Positions 46,379-54,852 of a DNA stretch of 64,000 nucleotides are shown in pieces. The DNA is taken from assembly GCF_035573695.1 (NCBI RefSeq), contig NZ_CP121694.1, positions 1,712,501 through 1,776,500 on the forward strand, written 5' to 3'. The translations under genes and the position numbers were made by a program. This DNA comes from Metallumcola ferriviriculae. GTDB lineage: Bacteria > Bacillota > JADQBR01. The notes below the pieces were generated by a model. The model saw only the letters and a list, made by a program, of their open reading frames with translations. It did not search any database and was not told the DNA's origin. Each line of letters opens with the position of its first letter. Position 1 is the first letter of the stretch.

Positions 46379-46602
46379 TATGCCACAAGTATAGATTATG
46401 ATCCAAATACTGAAACCTCAACACTATTCTTTAAAACTGTACAGAATAAGATGCATTATCCAGCCCATGGACATACAGCAGCAGAAATAATCTATCGTAG
46501 AGCAAATGCTGAGGAGACTTTCATGGGCATGACTGCATTTGAGGGGAAAAAGCCGAAAAAAATCAGATGCCTCTATCGTCAAGAATTATTTAAAAGAAGA
46601 GG
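46379..46602 (+). pseudogene. Fragment of rhuM
   Basis: About 224 bp similar to 15105-15327 inside rhuM: TATGCCACAAGTATAGATTA, TTCTTTAAAACTGTACAGAA, CATGGACATACAGCAGCAGA and TTTCATGGGCATGACTGCAT. Substitutions and an extra A (GCCGAAAAAAATCAG) break the frame. It is joined directly to the last 36 bp of hsdR at 46605, so most of hsdS, the KilA-N gene and hsdR have been lost between. Confidence 0.9.
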
Positions 46603-46604
46603 CC

Positions 46605-46962
46605 CAGACAAAGCTGATGTGCCAGAATGAGAGTAGGTAGGTTTACTGATATAAACCTAATTCTTAGCTAATGGTGCTGCATGCTGTAAAATCAGACAGT
46701 TATCCGACCAGGTGCCGGTGACTGTCAATACCGGGTGGGATTGACCAAAAATCAGCTGGCCGAATCGTTGGTACTGTCTTTCGAACATAGTTACATCCAG
46801 CAGGCCGAATTCATCTTCCAAAGAGAAGAACACCGTAATTCTCCCACTTCTAGTCGGGGGCCGGTGGGGATTTATCACTTTGCCGGCCACGGTCAACGAT
46901 GCCTGAGGGGAGTCTTTTGCTGCTGCGGTGGACATAATTCTTTTTTTATTGAGCATTGTCCG
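46605..46962. repeat. Right-flank direct repeat, copy R2
   Basis: Matches 20983-21340 over 358 bp: the hsdR tail (through its stop), the spacer TTTACTGATATAAACCTAAT, and the 3' end of dnaE2 on the minus strand. Similarity ends at GTCCG (46962), inside dnaE2. R2 holds the intact dnaE2. Confidence 0.93.
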
Positions 46963-49698
46963 AAAACGTGCCATGTAATGCTGCCTGACATCCATGCCCA
47001 AGATATCTCTTTCCCAATCCAATTTTTCTGTAAAGCTAAAATCAGGGATGTTCTGATCAAACTGAGTAGCAGTAAATAAGCCGTCTTGTCGGACCAATTC
47101 TGCCAACTGCCAGAGGAGCTGCCGGCGGTTGGGGTAGAGAGCGTCAAAGGCGCCGCAGAGTATTAGATTTTCCGTCACCGGCCGGGACGCTTTTGCTCGG
47201 TGGCAGAAATCTGCCGGCGAAGAAAAGGCTTTTTCCTGACGGGCGGTGAGGATGTTAGCAAGGCTCTTTTTATCCATTTGATGTACCTTTGCCAATGAGA
47301 TACGGATGCTGGTATCTTCCACGGTAAATTTATCCGTACTGATGTTTATATCCGGCAGCTTCAAGCCGATGCCTCGCCGACGGACTTCTTGGGCAATAGT
47401 GTCCGGGCTATAATAGCCCATAGGATAGTTGCTTAATACGGCGGCAAAAAATTCTGCCGGGTGGTGTCGTGTGAGGTAGGCAGTCTTATAAGCGGTGTTG
47501 GCAAAAGCTGCCGCATGAGCTTCGCAAAAACCGTAGCTTGCATAACCCATGATGTAGGAATAGATTGTTTCTGCCGTAGTACGGTCAATACCTTTGTCAA
47601 CTGCTTTATCAATAAATTCTTGGCCTATTGCTGCCATTTCCTCATGGGAGCGGGCATGGCTCATAACTCTTCTGAGACGGTCTGCGTCACCGGGAGTAAA
47701 GCCGGCAATAGCGGTAGCAATTTCTATTACCTGCTCCTGGAAGAGTACTACACCATAAGTTTTTTCCAGAATTGGTTTTAGCTTTGGATGGAGATAAGAT
47801 ACTGACTCCTGCCCCAAACGTCGGCGGATAAAAGGGTCCACCATATTACCTTTGATGGGTCCTGGGCGAATTAGCGCTAAACTGGCTACGATATCCTCCA
47901 TATTTTCAGCCCCTAATTTTCGCTGTAGGGAACGTTGGGCCGGGCTTTCCAATTGGAATATACCGATAGTGTTACCGGAATTCAACAGGGAAAATGTTTC
48001 CTTGTCGTTTAATGGGATAGTTTCGTAATCAAAATGCTGATTTTTTTGACGGATATTTACTGCTGCGTCTTCCACGGCAGACATGGTTCTTAAAGAAAGT
48101 AAATCAAGCTTAAGTAGCCCCAGGCTCTCAACACCATCTTTATCAAATTGGGTAATAATCGCACCCTTGGCGGACTGCTGCAGGGGGGTAATGTTAGTTA
48201 ATGGCTCGCTGCTCACCACCAGGCCGCCTAGATGGGTACCCGGAAAACGGGGAAAGCCTGCTGCTTCGCCGCAGTAGTGCAGTAATTGCCGGTATGGTCT
48301 AGGGTCTAATTCGCGTAATTCCGGCAGGTTCTGCCATACTGAGTTGATTTGGTCAGCGTGAACGTGTGGTAATCTTTTGGCTAAAGTGTCAATCATTGTT
48401 TCGGGTATCTCCAATGCTTTACCCAAATCCCTGACCGCCGAGCGAGCATGATAGGTATTAAAGGTACAAACACTGGCAACATTGTCCTCGCCGTAAGTAT
48501 CAAATACATAAGCAGCCACCTTATCTCGGTAGCGGGCATCAATGTCCAGGTCAATGTCCGGTTGTTCTGCTCGTTCCATACTTAAAAATCGTTCGAATAG
48601 GAGATTACGGTTAAAAGCGTCTACTTCTGTCAGCCCTAGGCAGTAAGCAACCACGGAATCTGCTGCCGAGCCACGCCCCGCAAAACGAATATTTTCCTTC
48701 CGGGCATAGCGAGTCACATCCCATACCAGCAGGAAGTACTCGCAAAAGCCGAGAGCGGAAATTATCTTTAACTCATGGTTTAGCCGCTGAATTAATTTTT
48801 GGCTGACTTGGCCATAACGCCGCTGCGCACCGGAGAAAGTCAACTGCCGTAAAGTCTTAATAGGACTGCTTCCTGCTAAAGAGGGGACCTGGGGGATTTT
48901 TGCTTTTTGCCCGCTAAAAACCGGCTGGCAGCGGTGGGCGATTTCCACCGTGTTAGCTGCGGCTTGGGGGTAGTCATGAAAAAGTTCAACCATGGCAGTA
49001 GCATTTTTTAAATAATACTCACCATGAAGGTGCCGCTCAGGGTGAACTGAGTTAAGGGTAGTCAGGGTGCGCACACAGGTTAATAGGTCCTGGAGTTGAA
49101 AACGCTGCTTTCTGTGGTAGTGCACATTATTGCTGGCCGTCATTTTAATGTCTAATTCTGCTGCCAGTTGGGCTAAATGCCGGTTTAATGATATGCTGCC
49201 CGGTAGCAGCGGGGCCTCTAATTCCAGATAAAAACTGTCCCGGCCAAAGATACGGCAGTAGCGTTGGGCAGCTAGCTTTGCTTCCTGAAAGCGTCCTTTG
49301 AGAATAAACTTAGGGATTTCCCCCTGACGGCAAGCGGAAAGGGCAATAACATCATTACATTCAGTTAAACTATCCCAAGAAGCGATGGGGTTACCCCGGG
49401 GCGAATTTAGATAAGCCTTGGTAAGCAGTGCACAAAGATTGGCATAGCCATTGGGGTTTTTGGCCAGTAATACCAGGTGGTATCCACCGGGGGTGCTGAT
49501 TTCTACTCCCTGGATAGGCTTAATACCGGCAGCGCGCGCCTCCTTAAAGAAAAAGGCCGCTGCCGACACATTGTTATGGTCTGTAATGGCCAGAGCGGGC
49601 ATATCGAAAGAAGCAGCAGTACTTACAAGTTCCTTAATACTGCTGGCGCCGTCCAAGAATGAAAAGTTACTGTGGCAATGCAAATGGATAAAAGACAT
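46657..49698 (-). CDS. dnaE2: Error-prone DNA polymerase III alpha subunit (DnaE2/ImuC)
   Basis: A 1013-residue C-family polymerase. The N-terminal PHP domain starts MSFIHLHCHSNFSFLDGASS. The palm aspartates are in PDIDLDID near residue 378 and KLDLLSL near residue 532. SYGFCEAHAAAFA is typical of the DnaE2 (ErpDP) group. The C-terminal OB domain ends ILQHAAPLAKN. It lacks the beta-binding and tau-binding tail of replicative DnaE. It is the third gene after imuB and a DUF6504 gene, forming the damage-inducible mutagenesis cassette. The ATG has GGAGGGTACC upstream. Its 3' end is the right border of the accessory island and is duplicated at 21035. Confidence 0.93.
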   Translation of the reverse strand: MSFIHLHCHSNFSFLDGASSIKELVSTAASFDMPALAITDHNNVSAAAFFFKEARAAGIKPIQGVEISTPGGYHLVLLAKNPNGYANLCALLTKAYLNSPRGNPIASWDSLTECNDVIALSACRQGEIPKFILKGRFQEAKLAAQRYCRIFGRDSFYLELEAPLLPGSISLNRHLAQLAAELDIKMTASNNVHYHRKQRFQLQDLLTCVRTLTTLNSVHPERHLHGEYYLKNATAMVELFHDYPQAAANTVEIAHRCQPVFSGQKAKIPQVPSLAGSSPIKTLRQLTFSGAQRRYGQVSQKLIQRLNHELKIISALGFCEYFLLVWDVTRYARKENIRFAGRGSAADSVVAYCLGLTEVDAFNRNLLFERFLSMERAEQPDIDLDIDARYRDKVAAYVFDTYGEDNVASVCTFNTYHARSAVRDLGKALEIPETMIDTLAKRLPHVHADQINSVWQNLPELRELDPRPYRQLLHYCGEAAGFPRFPGTHLGGLVVSSEPLTNITPLQQSAKGAIITQFDKDGVESLGLLKLDLLSLRTMSAVEDAAVNIRQKNQHFDYETIPLNDKETFSLLNSGNTIGIFQLESPAQRSLQRKLGAENMEDIVASLALIRPGPIKGNMVDPFIRRRLGQESVSYLHPKLKPILEKTYGVVLFQEQVIEIATAIAGFTPGDADRLRRVMSHARSHEEMAAIGQEFIDKAVDKGIDRTTAETIYSYIMGYASYGFCEAHAAAFANTAYKTAYLTRHHPAEFFAAVLSNYPMGYYSPDTIAQEVRRRGIGLKLPDINISTDKFTVEDTSIRISLAKVHQMDKKSLANILTARQEKAFSSPADFCHRAKASRPVTENLILCGAFDALYPNRRQLLWQLAELVRQDGLFTATQFDQNIPDFSFTEKLDWERDILGMDVRQHYMARFRTMLNKKRIMSTAAAKDSPQASLTVAGKVINPHRPPTRSGRITVFFSLEDEFGLLDVTMFERQYQRFGQLIFGQSHPVLTVTGTWSDNCLILQHAAPLAKN

Positions 49699-49709
49699 GG
49701 TACCCTCCG

Positions 49710-49946
49710 TTAATCATAAATTTTATAAAGCATCCACTTGTCCTTTTGCTGGTAAAGCTCTACGACGCTGTTATCACTGGTGGCGGCCCTAATAAAAAAC
49801 TTTTCCGGTTCATTCTGCCACCAACGGCCCGTATCCCACCATTGGTCCGTTATTTCGATAATATTGTATCGGTGCCCCCGCCAGAAAAAAACCATTGGCA
49901 TGTGGTCGTCTTCTATAATTACCGGCAAGTCCAGCAGCTTAGACAT
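49710..49946 (-). CDS. DUF6504 family protein of the mutagenesis cassette
   Basis: A 78-residue protein reading MSKLLDLPVIIEDDHMPMVF, HRYNIIEITDQWWDTGRWW and ending VELYQQKDKWMLYKIYD, which matches the DUF6504 pattern often found between an ImuB-like and a DnaE-like gene in Firmicutes. The ATG at 49946 follows AAAGGGGAG; the upstream in-frame start at 49973 lies in imuB and is rejected. The imuB stop (49948-49950) is 1 bp upstream, so translation is coupled. It may bridge the two polymerases or DNA, as its function is unknown. Confidence 0.8.
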   Translation of the reverse strand: MSKLLDLPVIIEDDHMPMVFFWRGHRYNIIEITDQWWDTGRWWQNEPEKFFIRAATSDNSVVELYQQKDKWMLYKIYD

Positions 49947-49947
49947 T

Positions 49948-50982
49948 TCATTTTTCTCCCCTTTCTTTAACACGTAAAGGGTCCCAGAAAGACAGTAATT
50001 GTTCGCGGCGAGTGGGCAGCAGGTCTTTCCCCAAGTTTACTGAGGTGGTATTATATTTGACAGCTAGGTGCTCACAGACTTCTTGTAAGCGCTGCTGTTT
50101 TTCAGCCGGTTGCAAACTATAATTTATGGTATTAAAAAGATTCAGCTGCTCCCACTGGGGCGGCAGTAAATCACTGGCTGCCAGGGTCAGCAATTCTGCT
50201 TTGACAATGGCAGGTTTTAATTTTTCTAACAGGACAGCTGCCGCTAAAGCTACGCTTTGCCTGCTTTGAGTTGGTCGATTAAACTGCCGCGAAACAGTGT
50301 ATGGCTTTCCCGGGGTTAAAGCCCTTAGTGATAACTTTCTGCATGAGAAGCCATGGATTTCCAGTAAATCGGTTAGCTTTAGTGCACCAGTCTTGATTAA
50401 TTCCGGCAGCTTTTGCTGCGGTATGTCCTGTATTCCTTGTTCCCAAATCAAATAGGGCGGGGGGTATAAAGTCTGTATCTTTTCTCGGTCCTGCCCTCTG
50501 ATGCATTGGTACAGGAGGTGGCCTAAGTAACCAAATTTTGCAATAAGGGTATCCAGGGAAAGAGCCGCTGTCTCTCCCAAAGTATGAATGCCTAACATCT
50601 GTAGTCTATCCATAACAACAGGGGGGAGGGTCCAAAGAACCGATACCGGTAAAGGAGCGGCAGCGGTTTGCTCAAGGCCTTTTGGGATAAAAAGGGCCAA
50701 GGGTGAAGTATGTAGTTTTTTTACTGGTGACGATTGGCTAAGATTATGGGGGGCAAGGCAAAGGGCTTTAGCGAGAAATTTGCTTTGGGATATTCCGAGA
50801 CATTGTATTGATTGGCCGAATTTCAGACAAATAGCTGCTATACTAGCAAAAGGTTTCTCCACACCCAAATCCAAAAAAAATTCCGTCTCTCCCAATGGCT
50901 GTACAATAGGGGTAAGGGAATAGCAAAAAGCGGAAAAATTAGTAATTCTTTTTTTATTTTTTATGTAGCAGCACCAAGACAT
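49948..50982 (-). CDS. imuB: ImuB-like, Y-family polymerase-related protein
   Basis: A 344-residue protein. The part about 30-110 aligns with the Y-family palm but keeps no clear polymerase acidic triad (TPIVQPLGETEFFLDLGVEK where DinB has the SIDEAYLD block), consistent with ImuB proteins, which are catalytically inactive hubs that recruit DnaE2. Fingers/little-finger-like segments LPPVVMDRLQMLGIHTLGET (an HhH-type motif) follow. It starts at ATG 50982 after GGAGGGG and is preceded by a strong promoter with a LexA box. The N-terminus is slightly short compared with the family, so the first strand of the palm may be missing. Confidence 0.8.
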   Translation of the reverse strand: MSWCCYIKNKKRITNFSAFCYSLTPIVQPLGETEFFLDLGVEKPFASIAAICLKFGQSIQCLGISQSKFLAKALCLAPHNLSQSSPVKKLHTSPLALFIPKGLEQTAAAPLPVSVLWTLPPVVMDRLQMLGIHTLGETAALSLDTLIAKFGYLGHLLYQCIRGQDREKIQTLYPPPYLIWEQGIQDIPQQKLPELIKTGALKLTDLLEIHGFSCRKLSLRALTPGKPYTVSRQFNRPTQSRQSVALAAAVLLEKLKPAIVKAELLTLAASDLLPPQWEQLNLFNTINYSLQPAEKQQRLQEVCEHLAVKYNTTSVNLGKDLLPTRREQLLSFWDPLRVKERGEK

Positions 50983-50995
50983 GATCCTACCCCTC

Positions 50996-51009
50996 CAAAC
51001 AAGTGTTCG
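50996..51009 (-). promoter_or_regulatory. LexA (SOS) box of the imuB-DUF6504-dnaE2 operon
   Basis: On the minus strand the sequence is CGAACACTTGTTTG, one mismatch from the Gram-positive SOS consensus CGAACRNRYGTTYG. It lies 6 bp downstream of the -10 and covers the likely start of transcription, so LexA would block the promoter. Confidence 0.85.
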
Positions 51010-51015
51010 ATATAA

Positions 51016-51044
51016 ATTATACTTGTCGCTGATGAGTAAGTCAA
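51016..51044 (-). promoter_or_regulatory. Promoter of the imuB operon
   Basis: Minus strand TTGACT (51044-51039), 17-bp spacer, TATAAT (51021-51016), near-perfect sigma-A promoter directly before the LexA box. Confidence 0.85.
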
Positions 51045-51127
51045 GGGGCTAACCCAGGCAAAAAAAGGAAAGTGTACAGATCTTTAAGTTATTGACGATA
51101 AATGCCATATGCTGTCTTGAAGCAGTA

Positions 51128-51136
51128 TGTTATAAT
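51128..51136 (+). promoter_or_regulatory. Extended -10 promoter of the carboxypeptidase gene
   Basis: TGTTATAAT on the plus strand, 33 bp before the ATG at 51170; divergent from the imuB promoter. Confidence 0.55.
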
Positions 51137-51169
51137 TTATGTTAAGCATTTTATTCGGGGAGGTCAGCA

Positions 51170-52414
51170 ATGCTGGGGCTAAAGAAGACTCTTAATATAT
51201 TACTTTTAATCGGAATAATAATATTTCAACTAATGCCACCTGCTTGGGGAGCGGAAATTGATATTAATGGGAAGACCGCGATCTTGATTGACCAAGAGAC
51301 GGGTAGAGTTTTATATGAAAAAGATGCTCACTTAAAGCGGGAACCGGCCAGCACGACCAAGATTTTAACTGCACTTATTGCTTTGGAAAAAGGAAATTTG
51401 AGTGATATGGTTAGCGTTTCGGAGAAGGCTACAAAGGCGGAGGGCACTGAAGTTTGGCTGGTGGAAGGTGAAGAACATACGCTGGAGGACTTTATCTATG
51501 CGATGATGCTTAATTCTGCTAACGATGCTGCCGTAGCTGTGGCTGAACATGTGGGCGGTTCGGTTGAAGGGTTCGCACGTTTGATGAATGAAAGAGCAGC
51601 CCAACTGGGGTTGAAGGGGTCTCATTTTACTAACCCCCACGGTCTAACTGCACCGGATCATTATACCACCGTTTATGATATGGCAATAATTGCTCGGGAA
51701 GCAATGAAGATACCAAAATTTAGGGATATTATAATTACCCAGACCAGGCCTTGGCATGGCGAAGATTGGGACAGTAAATTACGCAACATAAACCCGATGC
51801 TTAGTTATTATCCTGGTAGTACCGGCATTAAGACCGGTTATACATCTCAGGCAGGTTACTGCATAGTGGCATCTGCCACACGAAACGGTAAAAGCTTTAT
51901 CGCGGTGGTTTATGGCAGCGACAATAAAGCTATCTGGCGGGATGCCCAAAAACTATTGGACTACGGCTTTAACAATTATGATCATGTTTCGTTGGTTAAA
52001 AAGGGTGAAGAAATTGCCACGCTGGATTTGGCTGTAGGGGATAAAGGAGAGACAAAGGGACTAAAGTTGATATCCCAGGAAGGTTTTTCCTACCTAGTTG
52101 GTGGCGACGAAAATCTGCTTCCCGAACGCAAGCTGTTTCTGGAGAATTTACAGCTGCCTATCGAAAAGGACGGCAGTATGGGGCATATTTCTTTTATGTT
52201 GGATGGCAAGGAAGTAGCTAGAGTGCCGGTGGTAGCAGGGGGAAGTATCAAAAAGCCTGTTACCTGGATGGAATGGTGGGTCAGAATCAGCTGGGTATTG
52301 GTGGGCTTTTTATTTCTCCGCATCTTTATCCGTTACATGCAGAAAAGACGTAAACGCAGAAAAATATATACCAGTTACAGGAGGCGGGGCAGCCGCCGCG
52401 TCGGCAGGTATTAA
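51170..52414 (+). CDS. dacF: D-alanyl-D-alanine carboxypeptidase (DacF/PBP5-like)
   Basis: A 414-residue S11 peptidase. A signal peptide (residues about 1-27, ending PPAWGAE) is followed by the catalytic domain with SxxK S61-TTK64, SxN S116-A-N and the KTG triad IKTGYTSQAG near residue 220. A C-terminal beta-rich domain, one transmembrane helix (VRISWVLVGFLFLRIFI) and a basic tail (QKRRKRRKIY) anchor it to the membrane. It trims pentapeptides to tetrapeptides in peptidoglycan. DacF and DacB act in spore cortex formation in Bacillus; here the context with spore genes supports, but does not prove, such a role. Confidence 0.88.
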   Translation: MLGLKKTLNILLLIGIIIFQLMPPAWGAEIDINGKTAILIDQETGRVLYEKDAHLKREPASTTKILTALIALEKGNLSDMVSVSEKATKAEGTEVWLVEGEEHTLEDFIYAMMLNSANDAAVAVAEHVGGSVEGFARLMNERAAQLGLKGSHFTNPHGLTAPDHYTTVYDMAIIAREAMKIPKFRDIIITQTRPWHGEDWDSKLRNINPMLSYYPGSTGIKTGYTSQAGYCIVASATRNGKSFIAVVYGSDNKAIWRDAQKLLDYGFNNYDHVSLVKKGEEIATLDLAVGDKGETKGLKLISQEGFSYLVGGDENLLPERKLFLENLQLPIEKDGSMGHISFMLDGKEVARVPVVAGGSIKKPVTWMEWWVRISWVLVGFLFLRIFIRYMQKRRKRRKIYTSYRRRGSRRVGRY

Positions 52415-52432
52415 ATAGGAAATGAAAGTGTG

Positions 52433-52467
52433 TAAGAGCTTCTGGTTTTTAGAAGCTCTTACTTTTT
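52433..52467 (+). terminator. Terminator after the carboxypeptidase gene
   Basis: TAAGAGCTTCT (52433-52443), loop GGTTTTT, AGAAGCTCTTA (52451-52461), then CTTTTT. Confidence 0.92.
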
Positions 52468-52538
52468 GCTTATGGTTGGAACAATTAGGATATTAAGTCG
52501 TCTAAATAAAAGTAAAAACTATTAAAGGAGGGCTTTTT

Positions 52539-54725
52539 TTGCGAAAAATTTTTCTGTTAGTTCTAGTGTTTGGGCTGCTGCTAAGCAGTATGCCGGTAAT
52601 GGGGGCGTCAGTACCTTCGACCATTATTACCAAGGAAGAAGCAGTGAACACTGTCAGGCAGCAACTGGATGTTAGTGATGATTATAAGTTGGAAAATGTT
52701 TCCTTTGAAGAACGTCAAGAAATGGAAGAGCAAGTATGGTATCTCTATTTTCGTAAAGATGATGCCGAGAATTTCGGCAGTGTTTCTGTAAGGATTGATG
52801 CGGTCAGTGAGGAAATTTTAAGCTTTGACCGGTATGAAAGGCAGGAGGGGGAAGGTCCGGCGATTATCACCCGCGATGAAGCCCAGCAATTGGCTGAAAC
52901 TGTGATTAAAAATTATCAGCCGGATAAATTTAAATCGCTCAAACTTATGGAGAATGAACGGGATAATAGTAATACCGGCTCTACCCGTATCAGTTTCCAA
53001 TTTAATCGGATGATTGACGGTTATCTTTTTCCGGCGAACGGTTTCAGTGTCACAGTAGATACCAGCCAAAAAGAAGTAACCGCATATCGCTATCAATGGA
53101 GCAAAGATTTGGTTTATGCGGATGAATCTTCAATAATTACTAAAGAAGAAGCGGTAAATAAATTTAAAGACGTGGATAAGACCAGGCTGATTTATATCAT
53201 GACCCGGGATAAGGATAATAAAGAACAGGGATTGAAACTGGTATATACTTCGGAGCTTCCGAATTCGGGATTAATTGATGCCATTACCGGAGAATTGGTA
53301 CCTAGGGAAAAAATATATCAGCCTTATATTTATCAGCAAAAAGTAGATGGTGCAGGTATGAAAGAGCTTGCCAATGATGAAAGCGGCAGAGCAGCCCCTC
53401 AAACCATTCCGGATGAGGGTGTCATCAGCAAAGAAAAAGCAGCGGCCATTGCTGCCAAGACGTTGGCGCCAATTGCTGATTTTAAAGAAATGGAACTGAG
53501 TTCCGCATCATATTACCAGTATACCAATACCGATAAAAAGGAATGGCAGCTCAACTGGCGTACTCCATTTGTGGAAGAAGAAAAGCCCGGCAGGACTCAG
53601 AATGTGCGAGCCGTACTGAATGCAGAGGATGGCAGCATTACTAGAATCAGTTACTATAAATCGCCAGCACTTCAGTCCTCGGATGAGAAAGCCAAAGGAT
53701 TTAGTTTTAAAGAGCTGAAAGGTCTGGCCGGTGCAGTGGTAAATAAGGTATTTCCCGAAAAAATAACTCAAATACAATTTGTCGAACAAGAAGATGGGTA
53801 TGGATTACCGCGGCCGGTTTTACAGGCGGAAAAGCTGACCACCGCCATTAATGCTGAGCGGCTAATCAACGATATCCCCTTTCCGGAAAATAATATTAGT
53901 TTCCGGTTTGACCCGGAAACCAGTGAATTACTTAGTTTTAACTATCAATGGCAGGGAATAGAAGTACCTGCCGGAGCGGAAACGATTTCGCTTGAAGGTG
54001 CCGAAGATATCTATTATCAGCAGGCAGGCTTGAAGATCCAGTACGTACGATTACAGGAAGATGCTAAACCGTTAAAGGATGTTTTGTTAACATACGGTGT
54101 AAAACAACATGATTTTAGCTATCTTGATGCAGTCAGCGGCGAGCTATTGGACTACCGTGGCAGTAAGATGCCGGAAGAGAAAAATGCAGCTCCCCTGACA
54201 GATATCAGCGGGCATTGGGCTGAGCGAGAATTAAATATTATGTTTGATCAGGGTATCATTGAAAGCAGCGACGGCCATTTTTACCCTGAACGGCAAATCA
54301 AACGCCAAGAGGCAGTAAAAATGCTTGTGCTGGCCCGTGGACGTACAGGCGAGTATGATACGGTGACATTTAAAGATGTTCCCAAAGACCACCCTTATCA
54401 CAAATATGTGGAAGCGGCAGTGCGGATGGGTATTATTGAAAAGGGTGATGGTTACTTTCATCCTGAAAACAATATTAGTCGACAGGACTTTGCCGTGGCT
54501 TTGGTCCGGTTTGCCGGTTTTGATAAGGTAGCCGAACTGGAGGGTATTTTTAAAGTCCCATTTAAGGATGCAGGCCAAATTGCCCCAGAAAAAGTTGGCT
54601 ATGTAGCTTTGACCAATGGCTTTAAAATAATGAACGGTGCCGGTGGCTATTTTAGGCCGCAGAAATTAATTACCCGGGCAGAAACAGCAATATCGCTTTA
54701 CCGAGCCATTGGCATTGGCAAATAA
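52539..54725 (+). CDS. Secreted protein with PepSY-like repeats and three SLH domains
   Basis: A 728-residue protein starting at TTG 52539 with GGAGGGC. A signal peptide (about residues 1-24) is followed by PepSY/YcdB-type repeats, each opening with an IITKEEAVN or VISKEKAAAIAAKTL motif (at about residues 27, 110, 198 and 298). The C-terminal 185 residues hold three S-layer homology domains: DISGHWAERELNIMFDQGII, FKDVPKDHPYHKYVEAAVRM, and FKDAGQIAPEKVGYVALTNG. SLH domains bind pyruvylated cell-wall polymers, so the protein is wall-attached. PepSY-type repeats are thought to act on proteases. The gene is monocistronic with terminators on both sides. Confidence 0.85.
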   Translation: MRKIFLLVLVFGLLLSSMPVMGASVPSTIITKEEAVNTVRQQLDVSDDYKLENVSFEERQEMEEQVWYLYFRKDDAENFGSVSVRIDAVSEEILSFDRYERQEGEGPAIITRDEAQQLAETVIKNYQPDKFKSLKLMENERDNSNTGSTRISFQFNRMIDGYLFPANGFSVTVDTSQKEVTAYRYQWSKDLVYADESSIITKEEAVNKFKDVDKTRLIYIMTRDKDNKEQGLKLVYTSELPNSGLIDAITGELVPREKIYQPYIYQQKVDGAGMKELANDESGRAAPQTIPDEGVISKEKAAAIAAKTLAPIADFKEMELSSASYYQYTNTDKKEWQLNWRTPFVEEEKPGRTQNVRAVLNAEDGSITRISYYKSPALQSSDEKAKGFSFKELKGLAGAVVNKVFPEKITQIQFVEQEDGYGLPRPVLQAEKLTTAINAERLINDIPFPENNISFRFDPETSELLSFNYQWQGIEVPAGAETISLEGAEDIYYQQAGLKIQYVRLQEDAKPLKDVLLTYGVKQHDFSYLDAVSGELLDYRGSKMPEEKNAAPLTDISGHWAERELNIMFDQGIIESSDGHFYPERQIKRQEAVKMLVLARGRTGEYDTVTFKDVPKDHPYHKYVEAAVRMGIIEKGDGYFHPENNISRQDFAVALVRFAGFDKVAELEGIFKVPFKDAGQIAPEKVGYVALTNGFKIMNGAGGYFRPQKLITRAETAISLYRAIGIGK

Positions 54726-54757
54726 ATCATTTTTAAAATGCTAAACAACTTAGTTTA

Positions 54758-54784
54758 GGGAAGCCGGATGGCTTCCCTTTTTTG
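54758..54784. terminator. Terminator between the SLH-protein gene and ypeB
   Basis: GGGAAGCC (54758-54765), 4-base loop, GGCTTCCC (54770-54777), then TTTTTT. The genes on the two sides converge here; the T-run favours the plus-strand gene. Confidence 0.9.
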
Positions 54785-54852
54785 AACCCATGAAAAGTAT
54801 TATTTTTTAAAGTTTGATGAAAATGAGATATGTTTATTCGCAGGAAATTATA

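Noticed and set aside
10530-46604. Phage or integrative element with integrase and att sites
   Set aside because: No integrase, relaxase or phage structural gene is present, and the direct repeats are hundreds of bases long and contain gene ends, unlike att cores.
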